A stretch of 64,000 bases of DNA, taken from Chryseotalea sanaruensis (GTDB taxonomy: Bacteria; Bacteroidota; Bacteroidia; Cytophagales; Cyclobacteriaceae). Both the position numbers and the translations under genes were made by a program. The stretch spans positions 124,001 through 188,000 of the forward strand of contig NZ_BHXQ01000002.1 of the NCBI RefSeq assembly GCF_003990915.1, read 5' to 3'. The notes under the pieces were generated by a model that was given only the letters and a program-made list of their open reading frames with translations, ran no database searches and was not told the origin of the DNA. Position 1 is the first letter of the stretch, and each line of letters opens with the position of its first letter. Shown piece after piece: positions 1-10,132 of this stretch.

Positions 1-688
1 GTCTGCGGCTTACTTCCACTTTATCACCTCCACGCAAACGCACCATCAGGCCTCCGTTGAACCAGGGCTCTATACCTTCTACCCAACTTAAGTTTACAAT
101 GTGTTTACGGCTGGCGCGGAAGAATGCTCTTTCATCAAGTTTTTCGTCCAATGCGTTAAGCGATTTATGGATCATTGGTTTATTCGTATCAAAATAAACC
201 TTGATGTAATTGCCGTCCGACTCGAACATGCGCACGTTGGATAAACTTACAAACCAGCAACGGTCTCCATCTTTTACAAATACCTGATCATTAAGGCCAA
301 GCTTTTTATCACCATTGGCAATGATCTCTTTTTTCTCTTTTTCTTTTTGAAGTATTTTTTGGATAGTCTCTGATAAACGTTCAGGCTGAATAGGTTTCAG
401 CAAATAGTCCAAAGCACTTACATCAAAAGCTTTTAGCGCATATTCATCGTAGGCCGTTGTAAACACCACCAGTGGCACTGAATCGAGCATTTCAAGTAAT
501 TGAAATCCGGTTTTGCCGGGCATTTGTATATCTAGAAAAAGAAGATCAGGATTAAGCGTTTCAATCATTTCAAATGCCTCATCAGCATTTTGCGCCTCTC
601 CTACCACCTCAATTGCCGAATGATCTTCCAGCAATTTCATCAACTCTTTACGGGCTAGGCGTTCATCATCTACGATCAGGGCTCTCAT
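1..688 (-). CDS. LytTR-family response regulator (3' end outside window)
   Basis: A receiver domain comes first: it opens MRALIVDDE, with phospho-acceptor Asp53 in FLDIQMPGKTG and the conserved Lys in LLKPIQ. From about residue 130 follows a LytTR DNA-binding domain with the motif MFESDGNYIKVY. The gene reads from 688 toward the left edge and runs off the window after 229 codons, so a short C-terminal piece is missing. Its start codon lies 23 bases inside the end of the upstream kinase gene, so the two are almost certainly translated together as a LytS/LytR-type two-component system. Targets cannot be read from the sequence. Confidence 0.93.
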   Translation of the reverse strand, partial: MRALIVDDERLARKELMKLLEDHSAIEVVGEAQNADEAFEMIETLNPDLLFLDIQMPGKTGFQLLEMLDSVPLVVFTTAYDEYALKAFDVSALDYLLKPIQPERLSETIQKILQKEKEKKEIIANGDKKLGLNDQVFVKDGDRCWFVSLSNVRMFESDGNYIKVYFDTNKPMIHKSLNALDEKLDERAFFRASRKHIVNLSWVEGIEPWFNGGLMVRLRGGDKVEVSRR

Positions 689-1733
689 GCGAATGCGGGA
701 TTATAATTTCAGTTAGTACAAAAGTATCGTTTTCATTCTCTATTTTGAAAGATGCATTTTCACCATAGAGCAATTTAAGGCGTTGAGCGGTATTTTTAAG
801 GCCTAAGCCGCCCTTTCTTTTGATTCCATTTACGTGGTATTCGTGATACTGACCACTATTGCGGATCTGAACGTGCAGCTTATTTTGCTCAACAAAAGTT
901 TTTACTTCAACAATACCTCCTTCAGTTAACTTGGCAATGCCGTGTTTAATTCCATTTTCAACCAAGGTTTGGATCATTAATGGTGGCACCAGAAAGTCTT
1001 TGGAGTCAGGATGTATGTCGAACTCTGTTTTAAGCCGCTCTTCAAAGCGAATGGTTTCCAGGCTTAGGTAGTCTTTCACGATTTTCAATTCATCATCGAA
1101 CTTAGTAAGCCCGATCCGATCTACTGCCAATGAATTACGTAAAATGTTAGAGAGGTGGTTGATTGCTTGTTTTGATTTTTTCGGATTCTCATCCACCAAT
1201 GCTCTTATACTATTTAGTGCGTTGAAAATAAAATGTGGGTTAAGTTGTGATTTCAGGTTCTGCAACTCAATCTCGATACGCGATGTTTCGTACTTGAGTG
1301 ATTTATTATATTGCTCTACAAAATAGTAAGCGAAATAAAATACAGACCACAGAAAGAAGAAGATTGTAAAGGATGACCATCCATAAATAATCTGAGATGG
1401 ATTAAGTGTTAATTCCGGATTATATTCTCTTCCGGAAATAATAAAGGCTAAGGGCTGCAATGCATACGCAAGCAGTGCCATTATCACTACAGTAAGTAGT
1501 ACGCGTGGAATAAGTGCGGGGAGTGGCAGCTTCATCCAGCGAAAGCGAGAAACCAAGAGGTAGCGAAGCAGATGGGTAAGCAGCAAACATAACAATGCTT
1601 CTAACAAAAAGAAGACTATACGTTTACTGTTAATTGCTCCGGAAAAAATGGTGAAAAAGACAATCTGAAGAATGGCATAGAGTATCCATCCTCCAATTTG
1701 TAAAGTCCAATATAGTCTTTGTTTATTCACCAT
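666..1733 (-). CDS. LytS/YehU-type sensor histidine kinase
   Basis: 355 residues. Four hydrophobic segments (about residues 8-30, 38-61, 74-98 and 118-139) precede a His_kinase (PF06580-type) domain. The phospho-acceptor is His167 in LNPHFIFNALNSIRAL. A GHKL ATPase follows, with N-box LVENGIKHG and G-box GGLGLKNTAQRL. There is no periplasmic sensor domain, so the membrane segments probably do the sensing. It overlaps the LytTR regulator downstream by 23 bases and is its cognate kinase by context. Length and layout are normal for Bacteroidota members of the family. Confidence 0.94.
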   Translation of the reverse strand: MVNKQRLYWTLQIGGWILYAILQIVFFTIFSGAINSKRIVFFLLEALLCLLLTHLLRYLLVSRFRWMKLPLPALIPRVLLTVVIMALLAYALQPLAFIISGREYNPELTLNPSQIIYGWSSFTIFFFLWSVFYFAYYFVEQYNKSLKYETSRIEIELQNLKSQLNPHFIFNALNSIRALVDENPKKSKQAINHLSNILRNSLAVDRIGLTKFDDELKIVKDYLSLETIRFEERLKTEFDIHPDSKDFLVPPLMIQTLVENGIKHGIAKLTEGGIVEVKTFVEQNKLHVQIRNSGQYHEYHVNGIKRKGGLGLKNTAQRLKLLYGENASFKIENENDTFVLTEIIIPHSHESPDRR

Positions 1734-1796
1734 GTTTTTAAACCACAGTTAAAAAGGCAATATGTGTATGGTGAAATTTTATACTTGAGGATTCTA

Positions 1797-2045
1797 TTAT
1801 AGATAATTAAACTGCAAAAGGTAAAAGAAAGTAAGTCCGGTTGCAATGATAAAAATCCAGGTGGTAATGACTAAAGATTTTTTATGCTGTGCAAGCTTTG
1901 GTTCACTTGCCAGCTGATTAAAAATGAAAGATAATCCCGCCAGAGAGTATAATGTAAATTCGAGCATTCGTTGCTGATACAATTGAAATATACCAAAAGC
2001 TAAAAATATGGCTCCAAAGAGGTATTGTCGTTGTTGTGCGTTCAT
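1797..2045 (-). CDS. Small two-helix membrane protein, unknown function
   Basis: 82 residues with hydrophobic stretches at about 8-45 (possibly two short helices) and 60-80, and a short basic loop (QHKKS) between them. It sits on the same strand as the penicillin-acylase gene behind it (26 bases away) and the kinase ahead of it (63 bases). This spacing and the strongly membrane-like composition favour a real gene. I do not recognise the family and give it no function. Confidence 0.6.
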   Translation of the reverse strand: MNAQQRQYLFGAIFLAFGIFQLYQQRMLEFTLYSLAGLSFIFNQLASEPKLAQHKKSLVITTWIFIIATGLTFFYLLQFNYL

Positions 2046-2071
2046 GTTACAAAAATACAGGTTAATTCAGA

Positions 2072-4471
2072 TTACTTTACTTTAAGTAATAATCTGTTTT
2101 TGCTTTTTGATTCAATTGCTGGTCTGTTCATGAGCATGCCCCTAAACTTGCCTGTTGCAAACATTAAAGCCTGATCATCGTAGTGGGGGCTCATCACATT
2201 ACCCGACTGACCGGTTGGCAATATTGTCTCACCATTTTCTATTGCAGAGAAGTCTGTGATTTTGCGCAAAGCCGGACCGACACTTACCGGAAAATAGCCT
2301 GTGGTGTCTAAGGAGAAGGTTAAGTTATTGATTACTTCTTGTCCTCCTTCTACTTCAAAAGGCCCTACGTTGAAAAATTTATCTAAAGGCTTAACTGTAC
2401 CCAAGGGATGGTTATGTGTGAGTGTATGAATCTTACCCCAGGGCATGGCAAAATCTTCTGTTGCTCCTGCTTGGGTTAAAGCGGAAAGTGTTTTAATGGC
2501 AGCTTGCTCAAAAATATTGGCGCGTGTTTCTATAACCTCTTTTGTCAATACATTATCCCACCACGGTGAGTTTTCATTGCTGATTAAGCTCAAGTATGAG
2601 TTTTTAGGAACGGATGTTTCCATAAGTGTTTTAAAAGCTGTTTCTCCCAATTCATCCTTCATAGAGAGAAAGATGACTTGCGAAAGTAAATTGTAATAAA
2701 CAGATGGAGAGCTGTTATAGCTTTCGTGGTTACCATTCCAAGTTTCCAACTGCAAAAATAAAACATCAAATTCCGGTTTATCTAGTCCTCTTAGAATAGT
2801 AGCCATTGTTTTTGCAACTTCCCCCTGTGGTTTACCCACTACGTCCAGATTTACTTTCTTCATGTCTTCTGTCGTCCACTTCTTGTTCTCTGCCAACAAT
2901 TCATTCACTCTACCCGCTCGTGATTTGGGGTAGTAATATCCAGGATACAAAACGCCATCTACTGAATCGGGTTGATTGTTGCAAGAATACACATAACCCC
3001 ATGGCGGGTTAATTGATTGAGGATTTTTTTCGAAGGGATAAAAACCTAAGTACTCATCGTTGCCGCTGGCACCATCTAAAAACAATTTAGAATTTACATG
3101 TGCTGGTCGTATTGGTAATTTTGCTACGGCCCACCAGGCAATATTTCCATCAACATCACCATACATAACGTTTAAACCTGGAGCAGAAAAAAGAGAAACT
3201 GCTTTTTGTGTCTCCGCAAAATTTGCGGCATGATTTAAACGGTATGCTGCTTCTATAGCCTCATTTGGTTGTTGCGTTAACATCCACCACATAGCTATTG
3301 GTTTTTCTTCAGCTGGAATATTATCGATACCCCCATTTACAATTGGTCCGTGGCGTGAGGATTTAATTTCTAATACTATGTCCTCCTCGCCTTTTACTTT
3401 AATTATCTCATTTCTTATTGATAAATTTTCCCATTGATCTTTAAACTTAACCTGATTAGCATTTTCAGGATTTAGTTCTTCAACAAAAAAATCCATGTCA
3501 TCATTCTCAAACATGGTAAGTCCCCAACCGATTTTGTCATTATTACCTAATAAGCCAAAAGGGATACCTGCCAAATGGTGACCATAAAAACGAAACCCAG
3601 GATACTCTATATGTGCTTCATACCAAACAGCAGGTTGACCAAAACCAATATGGGTATCGTTGGCCAATATTGGGGATGACGAAGCTGTGCGCGAGCCCGA
3701 TATTACCCAACCATTGCTGCCTTGAAAACGTGGAACTGGTAAATACTCCAAAGCTTGCTGGACGGCACTTATTAAAGAGTCCATTCCTGCCGGTTTTATT
3801 TCTCCATTAAAGTTTTTTATCAACTCAGCATTGGCGGGTGTTTGAACAGCAAGGTCTTGCAAATAGGCTGCGCCTAATTCATTTTTAATTTTCTCCAATA
3901 CAGGATCCACCTGCAAAGCTTCGGCAAACCCAAACGACATAAAACCGATAGCCAGGTAAATATCTTCAGGCTTAAACTCAGTTTTTGGAATGCCCATGAT
4001 TAAAAATTCGATGGGGGTATCGCCAGTTTTTATAAATTCATTGATGCCCTTTTGGTAGGCAACTGTTCCTTTCTGATAAGCACTGGTATCGCTGCTTAGA
4101 AATTGTTGAGCGCTTTCACTGGCAAACTTGTTAATGCCTAATGTCCGGAATAGTTTGTCAACTTTAATCAGGTCGGGCCCCAACACCTCTGATAACCTCC
4201 CTCCTGCTGCTCTTCGCAACATCTCCATTTGAAAAAGTCTATCTTGCGCATGCACATAGCCTAAAGCATAATAGGCATCGTGTTCATTGTTGGCATAAAT
4301 ATGCGGCACGCCATAATCATCATACAATACTTCCACATTTTCATGTAAACCGTTTAACGTAAGCTCACCGTTTAGTGTAGGCTTTGACACTTGTAAAAAG
4401 GTAAATACGCCAGCGAAGATCAGGATCAATACGATAAGAAGGCCGAAAAAAAAGCGTTTTAGGATTTTCAT
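2072..4471 (-). CDS. Penicillin acylase family (Ntn-hydrolase) protein
   Basis: 799 residues, the usual length for a penicillin/cephalosporin/acyl-homoserine-lactone acylase precursor. An N-terminal membrane anchor or signal (residues 7-27) is followed by the alpha-chain motif VPHIYANNEHDAYYALGYVHAQDRLFQME. The autocatalytic site is G251-S252-N-G-W. In this family Ser252 becomes the N-terminal nucleophile of the beta chain after self-cleavage. Downstream are WYEAHI, HLAGIPFGLLGNNDKIGWG and the late block HNHPLGTVKPLDKFFNVGPF. Expected location is the periplasm. The real substrate (amide, lactone or peptide) cannot be told from sequence. Confidence 0.93.
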   Translation of the reverse strand: MKILKRFFFGLLIVLILIFAGVFTFLQVSKPTLNGELTLNGLHENVEVLYDDYGVPHIYANNEHDAYYALGYVHAQDRLFQMEMLRRAAGGRLSEVLGPDLIKVDKLFRTLGINKFASESAQQFLSSDTSAYQKGTVAYQKGINEFIKTGDTPIEFLIMGIPKTEFKPEDIYLAIGFMSFGFAEALQVDPVLEKIKNELGAAYLQDLAVQTPANAELIKNFNGEIKPAGMDSLISAVQQALEYLPVPRFQGSNGWVISGSRTASSSPILANDTHIGFGQPAVWYEAHIEYPGFRFYGHHLAGIPFGLLGNNDKIGWGLTMFENDDMDFFVEELNPENANQVKFKDQWENLSIRNEIIKVKGEEDIVLEIKSSRHGPIVNGGIDNIPAEEKPIAMWWMLTQQPNEAIEAAYRLNHAANFAETQKAVSLFSAPGLNVMYGDVDGNIAWWAVAKLPIRPAHVNSKLFLDGASGNDEYLGFYPFEKNPQSINPPWGYVYSCNNQPDSVDGVLYPGYYYPKSRAGRVNELLAENKKWTTEDMKKVNLDVVGKPQGEVAKTMATILRGLDKPEFDVLFLQLETWNGNHESYNSSPSVYYNLLSQVIFLSMKDELGETAFKTLMETSVPKNSYLSLISNENSPWWDNVLTKEVIETRANIFEQAAIKTLSALTQAGATEDFAMPWGKIHTLTHNHPLGTVKPLDKFFNVGPFEVEGGQEVINNLTFSLDTTGYFPVSVGPALRKITDFSAIENGETILPTGQSGNVMSPHYDDQALMFATGKFRGMLMNRPAIESKSKNRLLLKVK

Positions 4472-4790
4472 GCAATAATTCGATTTTTCAAATAGGATTA
4501 TAGGTAGATGTCAATTTCTGTAAAAACGAAAGATAAGTAAATTAAGGATTCAATAGAGGGTGGGTTGTAATTGGTATTAAAGACAGTCCGGCACAATGTA
4601 AAATTTGGATACCAATGGTTTGTAAAACACAGATGATAAAACTAAGTTCTGATTAAGTGAGTTTCGGTGATCTGCGAATTTAATTTCATCAACAATCGTA
4701 TTTAAACCAGCCATTGATAATTTCAAGCGGAGCAGTACCTTTAAACCATATTTTGTGTAAAGCACTACTCGCCAAACATTTCCTAAAGTC
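4472..4790. other. Intergenic spacer between divergent genes
   Basis: This 319-base AT-rich spacer separates the leftward acylase gene from the rightward membrane-protein gene and must hold both promoters. A minus-strand reading frame at 4577-4792 (71 codons) exists, but it lacks a recognisable domain and its start overlaps the next gene's start on the other strand. It is left uncalled. No repeat or hairpin stands out. Confidence 0.4.
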
Positions 4791-5468
4791 ATGATAGCTC
4801 CCGTACCTGAATATGTTAACTATTTGTTCATATTTACAACTATGCTAACGCTTTGGTTTTTTTACAAAGCGAGTCAGTCGAAGCTGGCTGTATTTATTTT
4901 ACTTGGCTGGATTGCGCTGCAAGGTATCATAAGCGATAGTGGTTTTTATATAATTACGAATACTGTACCACCCCACTTTGTTTTCTTAGTATTACCACCA
5001 TTGGTACTGATTGCCTACGTCCTGCTAAGTAAGCCAGGTCAGCATTTCATCGATTCTTTAGATACACGTTGGCTTACATACCTGCATGTAATCAGAATAC
5101 CAGTAGAAGTGACATTGTATTTTCTTTTTGTTAATAAGCTGTTACCTGAGCTAATGACTTTTGAAGGAAATAATTTTGATATACTCTCTGGCATCACCGC
5201 ACCAATTATTGCTTACTTCGGATATTCAGCTAAGAAGTTGTCGAAGGGAGTTTTACTTGGCTGGAATTTTTTATGTTTGGCGTTACTCTTTAATATCGTT
5301 ACAACTGCCGTGTTGAGCGCACCTTTTCCTTTTCAACAGTTTGCCTTCGAACAGCCAAATGTGGGGGTGTTATACTTTCCTTTTAGCTGGCTACCCGGTT
5401 TTGTGGTGCCCATGGTTTTGTTTTCTCATGTAGTCAGCATTCGGCAGTTGCTAAAAGTCAAACTTTAA
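4791..5468 (+). CDS. Multi-pass membrane protein, unknown function
   Basis: 225 residues with about six or seven hydrophobic helices. It ends in FSHVVSIRQLLKVKL. The family is not recognised. A truncated second copy of its C-terminus lies at 53696-53929 on the other strand: the block from LSKGVLLGWNFL to the end matches that copy at most positions, for example the shared stretch FEQPNVGVLYFPF. The selected similarity argues that the gene is genuine and part of a duplicated block together with the TauE gene that follows. Confidence 0.75.
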   Translation: MIAPVPEYVNYLFIFTTMLTLWFFYKASQSKLAVFILLGWIALQGIISDSGFYIITNTVPPHFVFLVLPPLVLIAYVLLSKPGQHFIDSLDTRWLTYLHVIRIPVEVTLYFLFVNKLLPELMTFEGNNFDILSGITAPIIAYFGYSAKKLSKGVLLGWNFLCLALLFNIVTTAVLSAPFPFQQFAFEQPNVGVLYFPFSWLPGFVVPMVLFSHVVSIRQLLKVKL

Positions 5469-5680
5469 TAACCCTGTTTGTTCAACTTTGTGTAATGAGC
5501 ATCATTTGCTTTGTCCATTTTTTAAAAACCACCGTTGTAAAACGTGGCGTTACTGATTCATTTGTACCTCATGCACTTAGGTTCTACTCTCTCTACTCCA
5601 ACTTCCATCTTCTAACTTCTATTCTCTACTCAGACGCTAGGCTAATTTCATTTCTCATTAAAAAGCATTCTCTTTGAAGC

Positions 5681-6466
5681 ATGGAACTCGCAGGTTATCT
5701 CGCTTCTATTTTTGTGGGTGTAGTTTTAGGTCTTTTGGGCGGGGGCGGATCCATTCTCTCTATCCCTATATTGGTTTATCTATTTAACATTGAGCCCGTT
5801 TTAGCTTCAGCCTACTCCTTGTTTATTGTTGGGATAACTTCCTTTGTTGGGGCAATACCAAAGTATCGTCAGCAGTTAGTGAATCTGCGTACTGGTATTC
5901 TATTCGGCATACCCTCTATTGCCAGCATATTTACTACACGCAAGTGGATTGTGCCCGCTATACCAGATATCATTTGGGACGCAGATGGTTTTGTGCTAAC
6001 AAAGCGTGTACTGATACTGGGCATTTTTGCCATACTAATGGTGCTGGCTTCTGTATCCATGATAAGAGGAAAAAGAGAAATCAACTCAGATCAACAAAAT
6101 TTCAGATCGTTGTTGGTTGTTATTGAAGGTTTACTCATTGGCTTTTTAACCGGCCTAGTAGGGGCAGGTGGTGGCTTTTTAATTATCCCTGCGCTGGTTT
6201 TTCTAACTGGTTTAAAATTTAAAACTGCCGTTGGCACTTCTTTATTTATTATCGCCATCAACTCACTCAGTGGTTTTATGGGCGATATATTTAGTTCAAC
6301 TATCGATTGGACTTTTCTATTGTCAATAACTGCCCTAGCTGTTACAGGTATTTTTATTGGAAATATTTATGCTGACAAGATTTCAAGCACTGTATTACGT
6401 AAAGCCTTTGGCTGGCTTACGCTAGTTATGAGTGTTTGGATTTTAGTAAAAGAAACCTTGCTTTAA
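5681..6466 (+). CDS. TauE/SafE family membrane permease (putative sulfite/anion exporter)
   Basis: 261 residues, eight predicted helices in two related halves, each carrying the glycine-rich family motif (VVLGLLGGGGSILSIP near the start, LTGLVGAGGGFLIIP in the middle). TauE/SafE proteins move small anions such as sulfite, sulfonates or sulfoacetate across the inner membrane; the substrate here is unknown. The start is fixed by the conserved MELAGYLA start shared with the decayed duplicate at 53565. The 210-base spacer before it is also partly conserved in that copy (TTTCATTTCTC and AAGCATTCTCTTTG just before the ATG). Confidence 0.9.
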   Translation: MELAGYLASIFVGVVLGLLGGGGSILSIPILVYLFNIEPVLASAYSLFIVGITSFVGAIPKYRQQLVNLRTGILFGIPSIASIFTTRKWIVPAIPDIIWDADGFVLTKRVLILGIFAILMVLASVSMIRGKREINSDQQNFRSLLVVIEGLLIGFLTGLVGAGGGFLIIPALVFLTGLKFKTAVGTSLFIIAINSLSGFMGDIFSSTIDWTFLLSITALAVTGIFIGNIYADKISSTVLRKAFGWLTLVMSVWILVKETLL

Positions 6467-6484
6467 ATTATGGGCGAAGTACAT

Positions 6485-6697
6485 CTAAGTGGTGAAACAG
6501 CGTTGAAGCACCGGCTCGTATTGCTGTTTAAATTTTTGATAGCACCATTCCTTCAAAATTTCAATTTCATCATTCACCAATAGGTTTATGGCTTTGCGCA
6601 ATTCCTTTTCAAAAAGGATGGCATCAAAGCTTACGCGAATCAATATGCTTTTTACATATTTTAGCATGCTGCTTGTTTTCTTTAAGAAAGCTGTCAT
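6485..6697 (-). CDS. Small conserved protein, unknown function
   Basis: 70 residues, basic at the N-terminus. The core has the shape FDAILFEKELRKAINLL followed by an acidic helix and a C-terminal LQRCF. It resembles short uncharacterised proteins I associate with Cytophagales, usually about 65-75 residues. It converges with the TauE gene (18 bases between stops) and diverges from batD. No catalytic motif is visible. Moderate confidence that it is expressed. Confidence 0.6.
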   Translation of the reverse strand: MTAFLKKTSSMLKYVKSILIRVSFDAILFEKELRKAINLLVNDEIEILKEWCYQKFKQQYEPVLQRCFTT

Positions 6698-6812
6698 ACG
6701 TGTATTTTATTACTTAAATATTAAACTCTTGTTGTAAATTTCGCACTTACCATTGTCAGGTTGTGACACAAACTTGAGGGTGAAACGTAAAAACCCATGA
6801 ACAGGGTGTGAT

Positions 6813-8267
6813 ATGAGACAACTTTTTTCGATTAGAATCCTCTTAGCTCTTTTAGTGGTGCTTTGCGCTCAAAATCTTGTTGCGCAACAGGTTCAGATTA
6901 CGTTAGGCCCTGATGAAATTGGCGAAAATCAGACATGGACGGTAACGGTCACTGTTCAAAACGACCGCTTAAAGAGCTATGACAATTTTCCAGACATTCC
7001 CGGATTACAAAAAAGGGGCACTTCATCGCAATCCAGTACCAATATCGTGAATGGTCAGGTGTCTTCTTCGCAAAGTATTATTATGACATACCTGCCTCAA
7101 AAGCAGGGCACCATAACGGTACCATCTTTTACCATGACCATTAATGGAACAAAAATTAATGTGCCTGGAAAGAAAGTAAAAATTGGTGCTCCGGTGCAAC
7201 GACAGCAAGCCACAGATCCATTCAGTCGTTTTTTTAACAGAGATCCCAAAGAGGATTTTTTTGGCAGAGGAGAAACTGAGTTTGTTGATATTAAAGACGA
7301 TGCATTTTTTGCCTTAACCACAAATAAAGATAATGTGTATGTAGGCGAAGGTTTTACTGCAACATTGGCTTTTTACGTAAGCGATGGTAATCGTGCGCCT
7401 TTACAATTTTATGAGTTAGGCAAACAGCTTGGAGAAATACTTAAAAAAGTAAAACCAGCTACCTGTTGGGAGGAAAACTTTAATATCGAAAATATTGAAG
7501 GTGAAGGCATTCAAATAAATGGCAAAGACTACACTCAATATAAATTATATCAAGCGGTATTTTATCCACTGAATGCTGAGCGCATTGTTTTCCCAAGCGT
7601 TGGGTTAGAAATGATTAAATACAAAGTGGCAAAAAACCCATCGTTCTTCGGACAAAACAGACAAGAAGATTTTAAAACATTTTACTCTAAAGAAAAAGTG
7701 GTAAGGGTTAAAGAATTGCCACCCCACCCTATGCGTGATGGTGTGGCAGTAGGCGACTATCGACTAGATGAAAAAACGACCACGAATAATATAGAGACAG
7801 GTCAAAGTTTTTCTTACCAGTTTAATGTTTACGGAGAAGGTAACATATCGTCAATAGAAAAACCTAAACTAGGCAAGCCTGATGCTTTCGAATTTTACGA
7901 ACCAAATGTAAGGCAAGACATCACCCGCGATAAAGGAAGAGTAGCGGGTACTAAATCTTTTAGCTACTTTATGATACCACGCGAGCCCGGTCAATATAAC
8001 TTAGGAGATTATTTTCAGTGGATATTTTTTAATCCAAAAACAGCTAAGTACGATACATTAAGTAGTAGTATAAAACTTGCCGTTACGGGCGAAAGTCTTA
8101 AAGACGAAGCTATTAGTTCAAACGATTTGGGTAGTTTTTATGATAAGATTGGTACGGTGGACAATTCATTAAATAAAATGGGTAAACCGAATTGGCTTGC
8201 TGTATTTGTTTACGGATTTGTTGCTTTTTCTTTAGCACTATCTGCCTATTTGTTTTTTAAAAAGTAA
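6813..8267 (+). CDS. batD: BatD-like protein (oxygen-tolerance family)
   Basis: 484 residues: signal peptide (residues 1-25, ending LVAQQ), a series of beta-rich domains typical of BatD, and one C-terminal membrane helix (about 463-481). Family-typical stretches include IGENQTWTVTVTV, SSSQSIIMTYLPQKQGT and GKKVKIG. In Bacteroidota, BatD is a periplasmic, membrane-anchored part of the Bat complex, usually beside MoxR and VWA proteins. Here the other bat genes are absent, although a VWA membrane protein occurs at 46020. The neighbour downstream is aroC, 68 bases away. Confidence 0.88.
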   Translation: MRQLFSIRILLALLVVLCAQNLVAQQVQITLGPDEIGENQTWTVTVTVQNDRLKSYDNFPDIPGLQKRGTSSQSSTNIVNGQVSSSQSIIMTYLPQKQGTITVPSFTMTINGTKINVPGKKVKIGAPVQRQQATDPFSRFFNRDPKEDFFGRGETEFVDIKDDAFFALTTNKDNVYVGEGFTATLAFYVSDGNRAPLQFYELGKQLGEILKKVKPATCWEENFNIENIEGEGIQINGKDYTQYKLYQAVFYPLNAERIVFPSVGLEMIKYKVAKNPSFFGQNRQEDFKTFYSKEKVVRVKELPPHPMRDGVAVGDYRLDEKTTTNNIETGQSFSYQFNVYGEGNISSIEKPKLGKPDAFEFYEPNVRQDITRDKGRVAGTKSFSYFMIPREPGQYNLGDYFQWIFFNPKTAKYDTLSSSIKLAVTGESLKDEAISSNDLGSFYDKIGTVDNSLNKMGKPNWLAVFVYGFVAFSLALSAYLFFKK

Positions 8268-8277
8268 CTATTCATAA

Positions 8278-8295
8278 AATTTGAAATTTCAAATT
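8278..8295. repeat. Perfect 18-bp palindrome in batD-aroC spacer
   Basis: AATTTGAAATTTCAAATT is a perfect palindrome 11 bases after the batD stop. A 15-base relative (ATTTGAATTTCAAAT) lies at 15766-15780 after the second ice-binding gene. There is no T-run, so it is not a standard terminator. It may be a microrepeat or a weak protein site. Confidence 0.55.
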
Positions 8296-8335
8296 CATAA
8301 CTCCACCCATCTAAATTTTGATTACTGATTAAACC

Positions 8336-9406
8336 ATGAACACATACGGCACACTTTTTCGCATCACTACTTTTGGTGAATCTCACGGACCCTCTATTGG
8401 TGTAGTGGTAGATGGTTGCCCGGCAGGCCTACCTGTTGATGAAGTATTTATTCAGCAAGAATTAGCACGCAGAAAGCCAGGACAATCAAAAATTACCACA
8501 CAGCGCAAGGAAGATGATGCTTTCAAAATTTTGTCGGGTGTTTTTGAAGGGAAAACAACTGGAATGCCCATTGCACTTGTCATTGAAAATCAGGATCAAC
8601 GCAGTAAAGATTATAGCCATGTTGAGAATGTATTTCGTCCTTCTCATGCGGATTACACTTACGAGGCTAAGTATGGTCATCGCGATCATAGAGGTGGCGG
8701 AAGAAGCTCGGCTCGCGAAACAGCTGCACGTGTAGCTGCGGGTGCCATTGCTAAATTATTTTTACGATCATACGGTGTTACCATACAAGCTTTTGTTTCG
8801 CAGGTTGGCGATATTAAAGCAGCGCACTACACAACATTAGATTTATCTAAAACAGAAGACAACATTGTACGCTGTCCAGATGCAACAGTGGCCGATAAGA
8901 TGATTGAATTAATCGATGCAGTTCGTTTAGATCGTGATACCATTGGTGGACTTGTTACTTGTGTTATTAAAAATACACCAGTGGGTTTGGGCGAACCTGT
9001 ATTTGATAAATTACACGCAGAATTGGGCAAAGCTATGCTAAGCATCAACGCAGTGAAAGGTTTTGAGTATGGAAGCGGATTTGAGGGAATTACCCTACGC
9101 GGCTCAGAACACAATGATCTGTTTTATACTGAAGAAGGACAAGTAAGAACTAAAACTAACTTTTCAGGGGGTGTGCAAGGTGGTATTAGCAATGGAGAAG
9201 ATATTTATTTTAATGTTGCTTTTAAACCTGTTGCTACTATTATGCAAGATCAAGAAACTGTAGATAAGGATAATAATCCTGCAGTAGTATCTGGCAAAGG
9301 CAGACACGATCCGTGTGTAGTACCCAGGGCTGTACCTATTGTTGAAGCTATGGCAGCATTGGTAATTGCCGATTTTGTGTTGAGAACTCGAACATCAAAA
9401 CTTTAA
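8336..9406 (+). CDS. aroC: Chorismate synthase
   Basis: 356 residues, full length. It catalyses the last shikimate-pathway step, EPSP to chorismate, using reduced FMN. The three signature regions are present: [18 protein letters not shown] at the N-terminus, [20 protein letters not shown] near residue 110, and the C-terminal [19 protein letters not shown]. The start [18 protein letters not shown] is the family's normal start. Followed after 11 bases by a DUF1801 gene, probably co-transcribed. Confidence 0.98.
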   Translation: MNTYGTLFRITTFGESHGPSIGVVVDGCPAGLPVDEVFIQQELARRKPGQSKITTQRKEDDAFKILSGVFEGKTTGMPIALVIENQDQRSKDYSHVENVFRPSHADYTYEAKYGHRDHRGGGRSSARETAARVAAGAIAKLFLRSYGVTIQAFVSQVGDIKAAHYTTLDLSKTEDNIVRCPDATVADKMIELIDAVRLDRDTIGGLVTCVIKNTPVGLGEPVFDKLHAELGKAMLSINAVKGFEYGSGFEGITLRGSEHNDLFYTEEGQVRTKTNFSGGVQGGISNGEDIYFNVAFKPVATIMQDQETVDKDNNPAVVSGKGRHDPCVVPRAVPIVEAMAALVIADFVLRTRTSKL

Positions 9407-9417
9407 ACAGAAACAGT

Positions 9418-9840
9418 ATGGCGAAGGAACTTAAAACTAAAAAAACCGATGCCAACGTTAGAAAGTTTATTGACACTGTTGAAGATGAACAGAAGCGAGA
9501 CGATGCCTATACGGTATTAAAGCTAATGCAAAAAATTACAAAGGAAGAACCAAAAATGTGGGGTTCAGCCATTGTAGGTTTTGGAACATACAGTTATAAA
9601 TATGCCAGTGGGCAACAGGGCGATTGGCCGCTTGTGGGATTCTCGCCCCGCAAGCAAAATCTTACGCTCTACATCATGCCTGGTTTTGAAAAATATGATG
9701 ATCTTATGGAAAAGCTGGGGAAGTATAAAACAGGTAAATCATGCTTGTATATAAAATCGTTACAAGATATTGACATGAAGATATTGCAGTCCATTATTAC
9801 ACAATCAGTGGACTACATGAAAGAGAAATACGGTAAATAG
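9418..9840 (+). CDS. DUF1801 domain protein
   Basis: 140 residues of the DUF1801 (YdhG-like) fold. Visible family features are the TLYIMPGFEKYDDL stretch, the KTGKSCLYIKSLQDID segment and GFGTYSYKYASGQQGDWPLVGFSPRK. Function is not established for the family. It lies 11 bases after aroC on the same strand, so it is likely carried on the same transcript. The family is often a stand-alone accessory gene and nothing links it to aromatic biosynthesis. Confidence 0.88.
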   Translation: MAKELKTKKTDANVRKFIDTVEDEQKRDDAYTVLKLMQKITKEEPKMWGSAIVGFGTYSYKYASGQQGDWPLVGFSPRKQNLTLYIMPGFEKYDDLMEKLGKYKTGKSCLYIKSLQDIDMKILQSIITQSVDYMKEKYGK

Positions 9841-10132
9841 GATCTGTTGAATAAGTTGCTTTAGCTACTTCTTTCTCTATTACCGAAAGTATTGTGTATC
9901 TTGTGTAGTTAGATTATTGCTCCCTTCTATTAAGTTACGTTCACTAACAGACTATTTGCCTCAATTCCTCTCTAAAGGCAAGTAAAATCGACTTTAGCAT
10001 AACGTTTCGCAGTTTAAGAATCTGTGATTTATGTAACATTCTGAATTCAGTGTATAACGCATTGGCCTTTTAATGTTACCAGTTTTGTCCGTTTCATTAG
10101 AAAAAATTTGCTTGAAGATATTTATTAAATAC

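Noticed and set aside
4577..4792. 71-codon minus-strand frame in the 4.5-4.8 kb spacer
   Set aside because: No domain, and it overlaps the start of the opposite gene; it may be a remnant but is not supported.
5495..5677. 60-codon plus-strand frame before the TauE gene
   Set aside because: Low-complexity CTTCTATTCTCTACTC spacer sequence; the related spacer at 53.6 kb does not conserve the frame.
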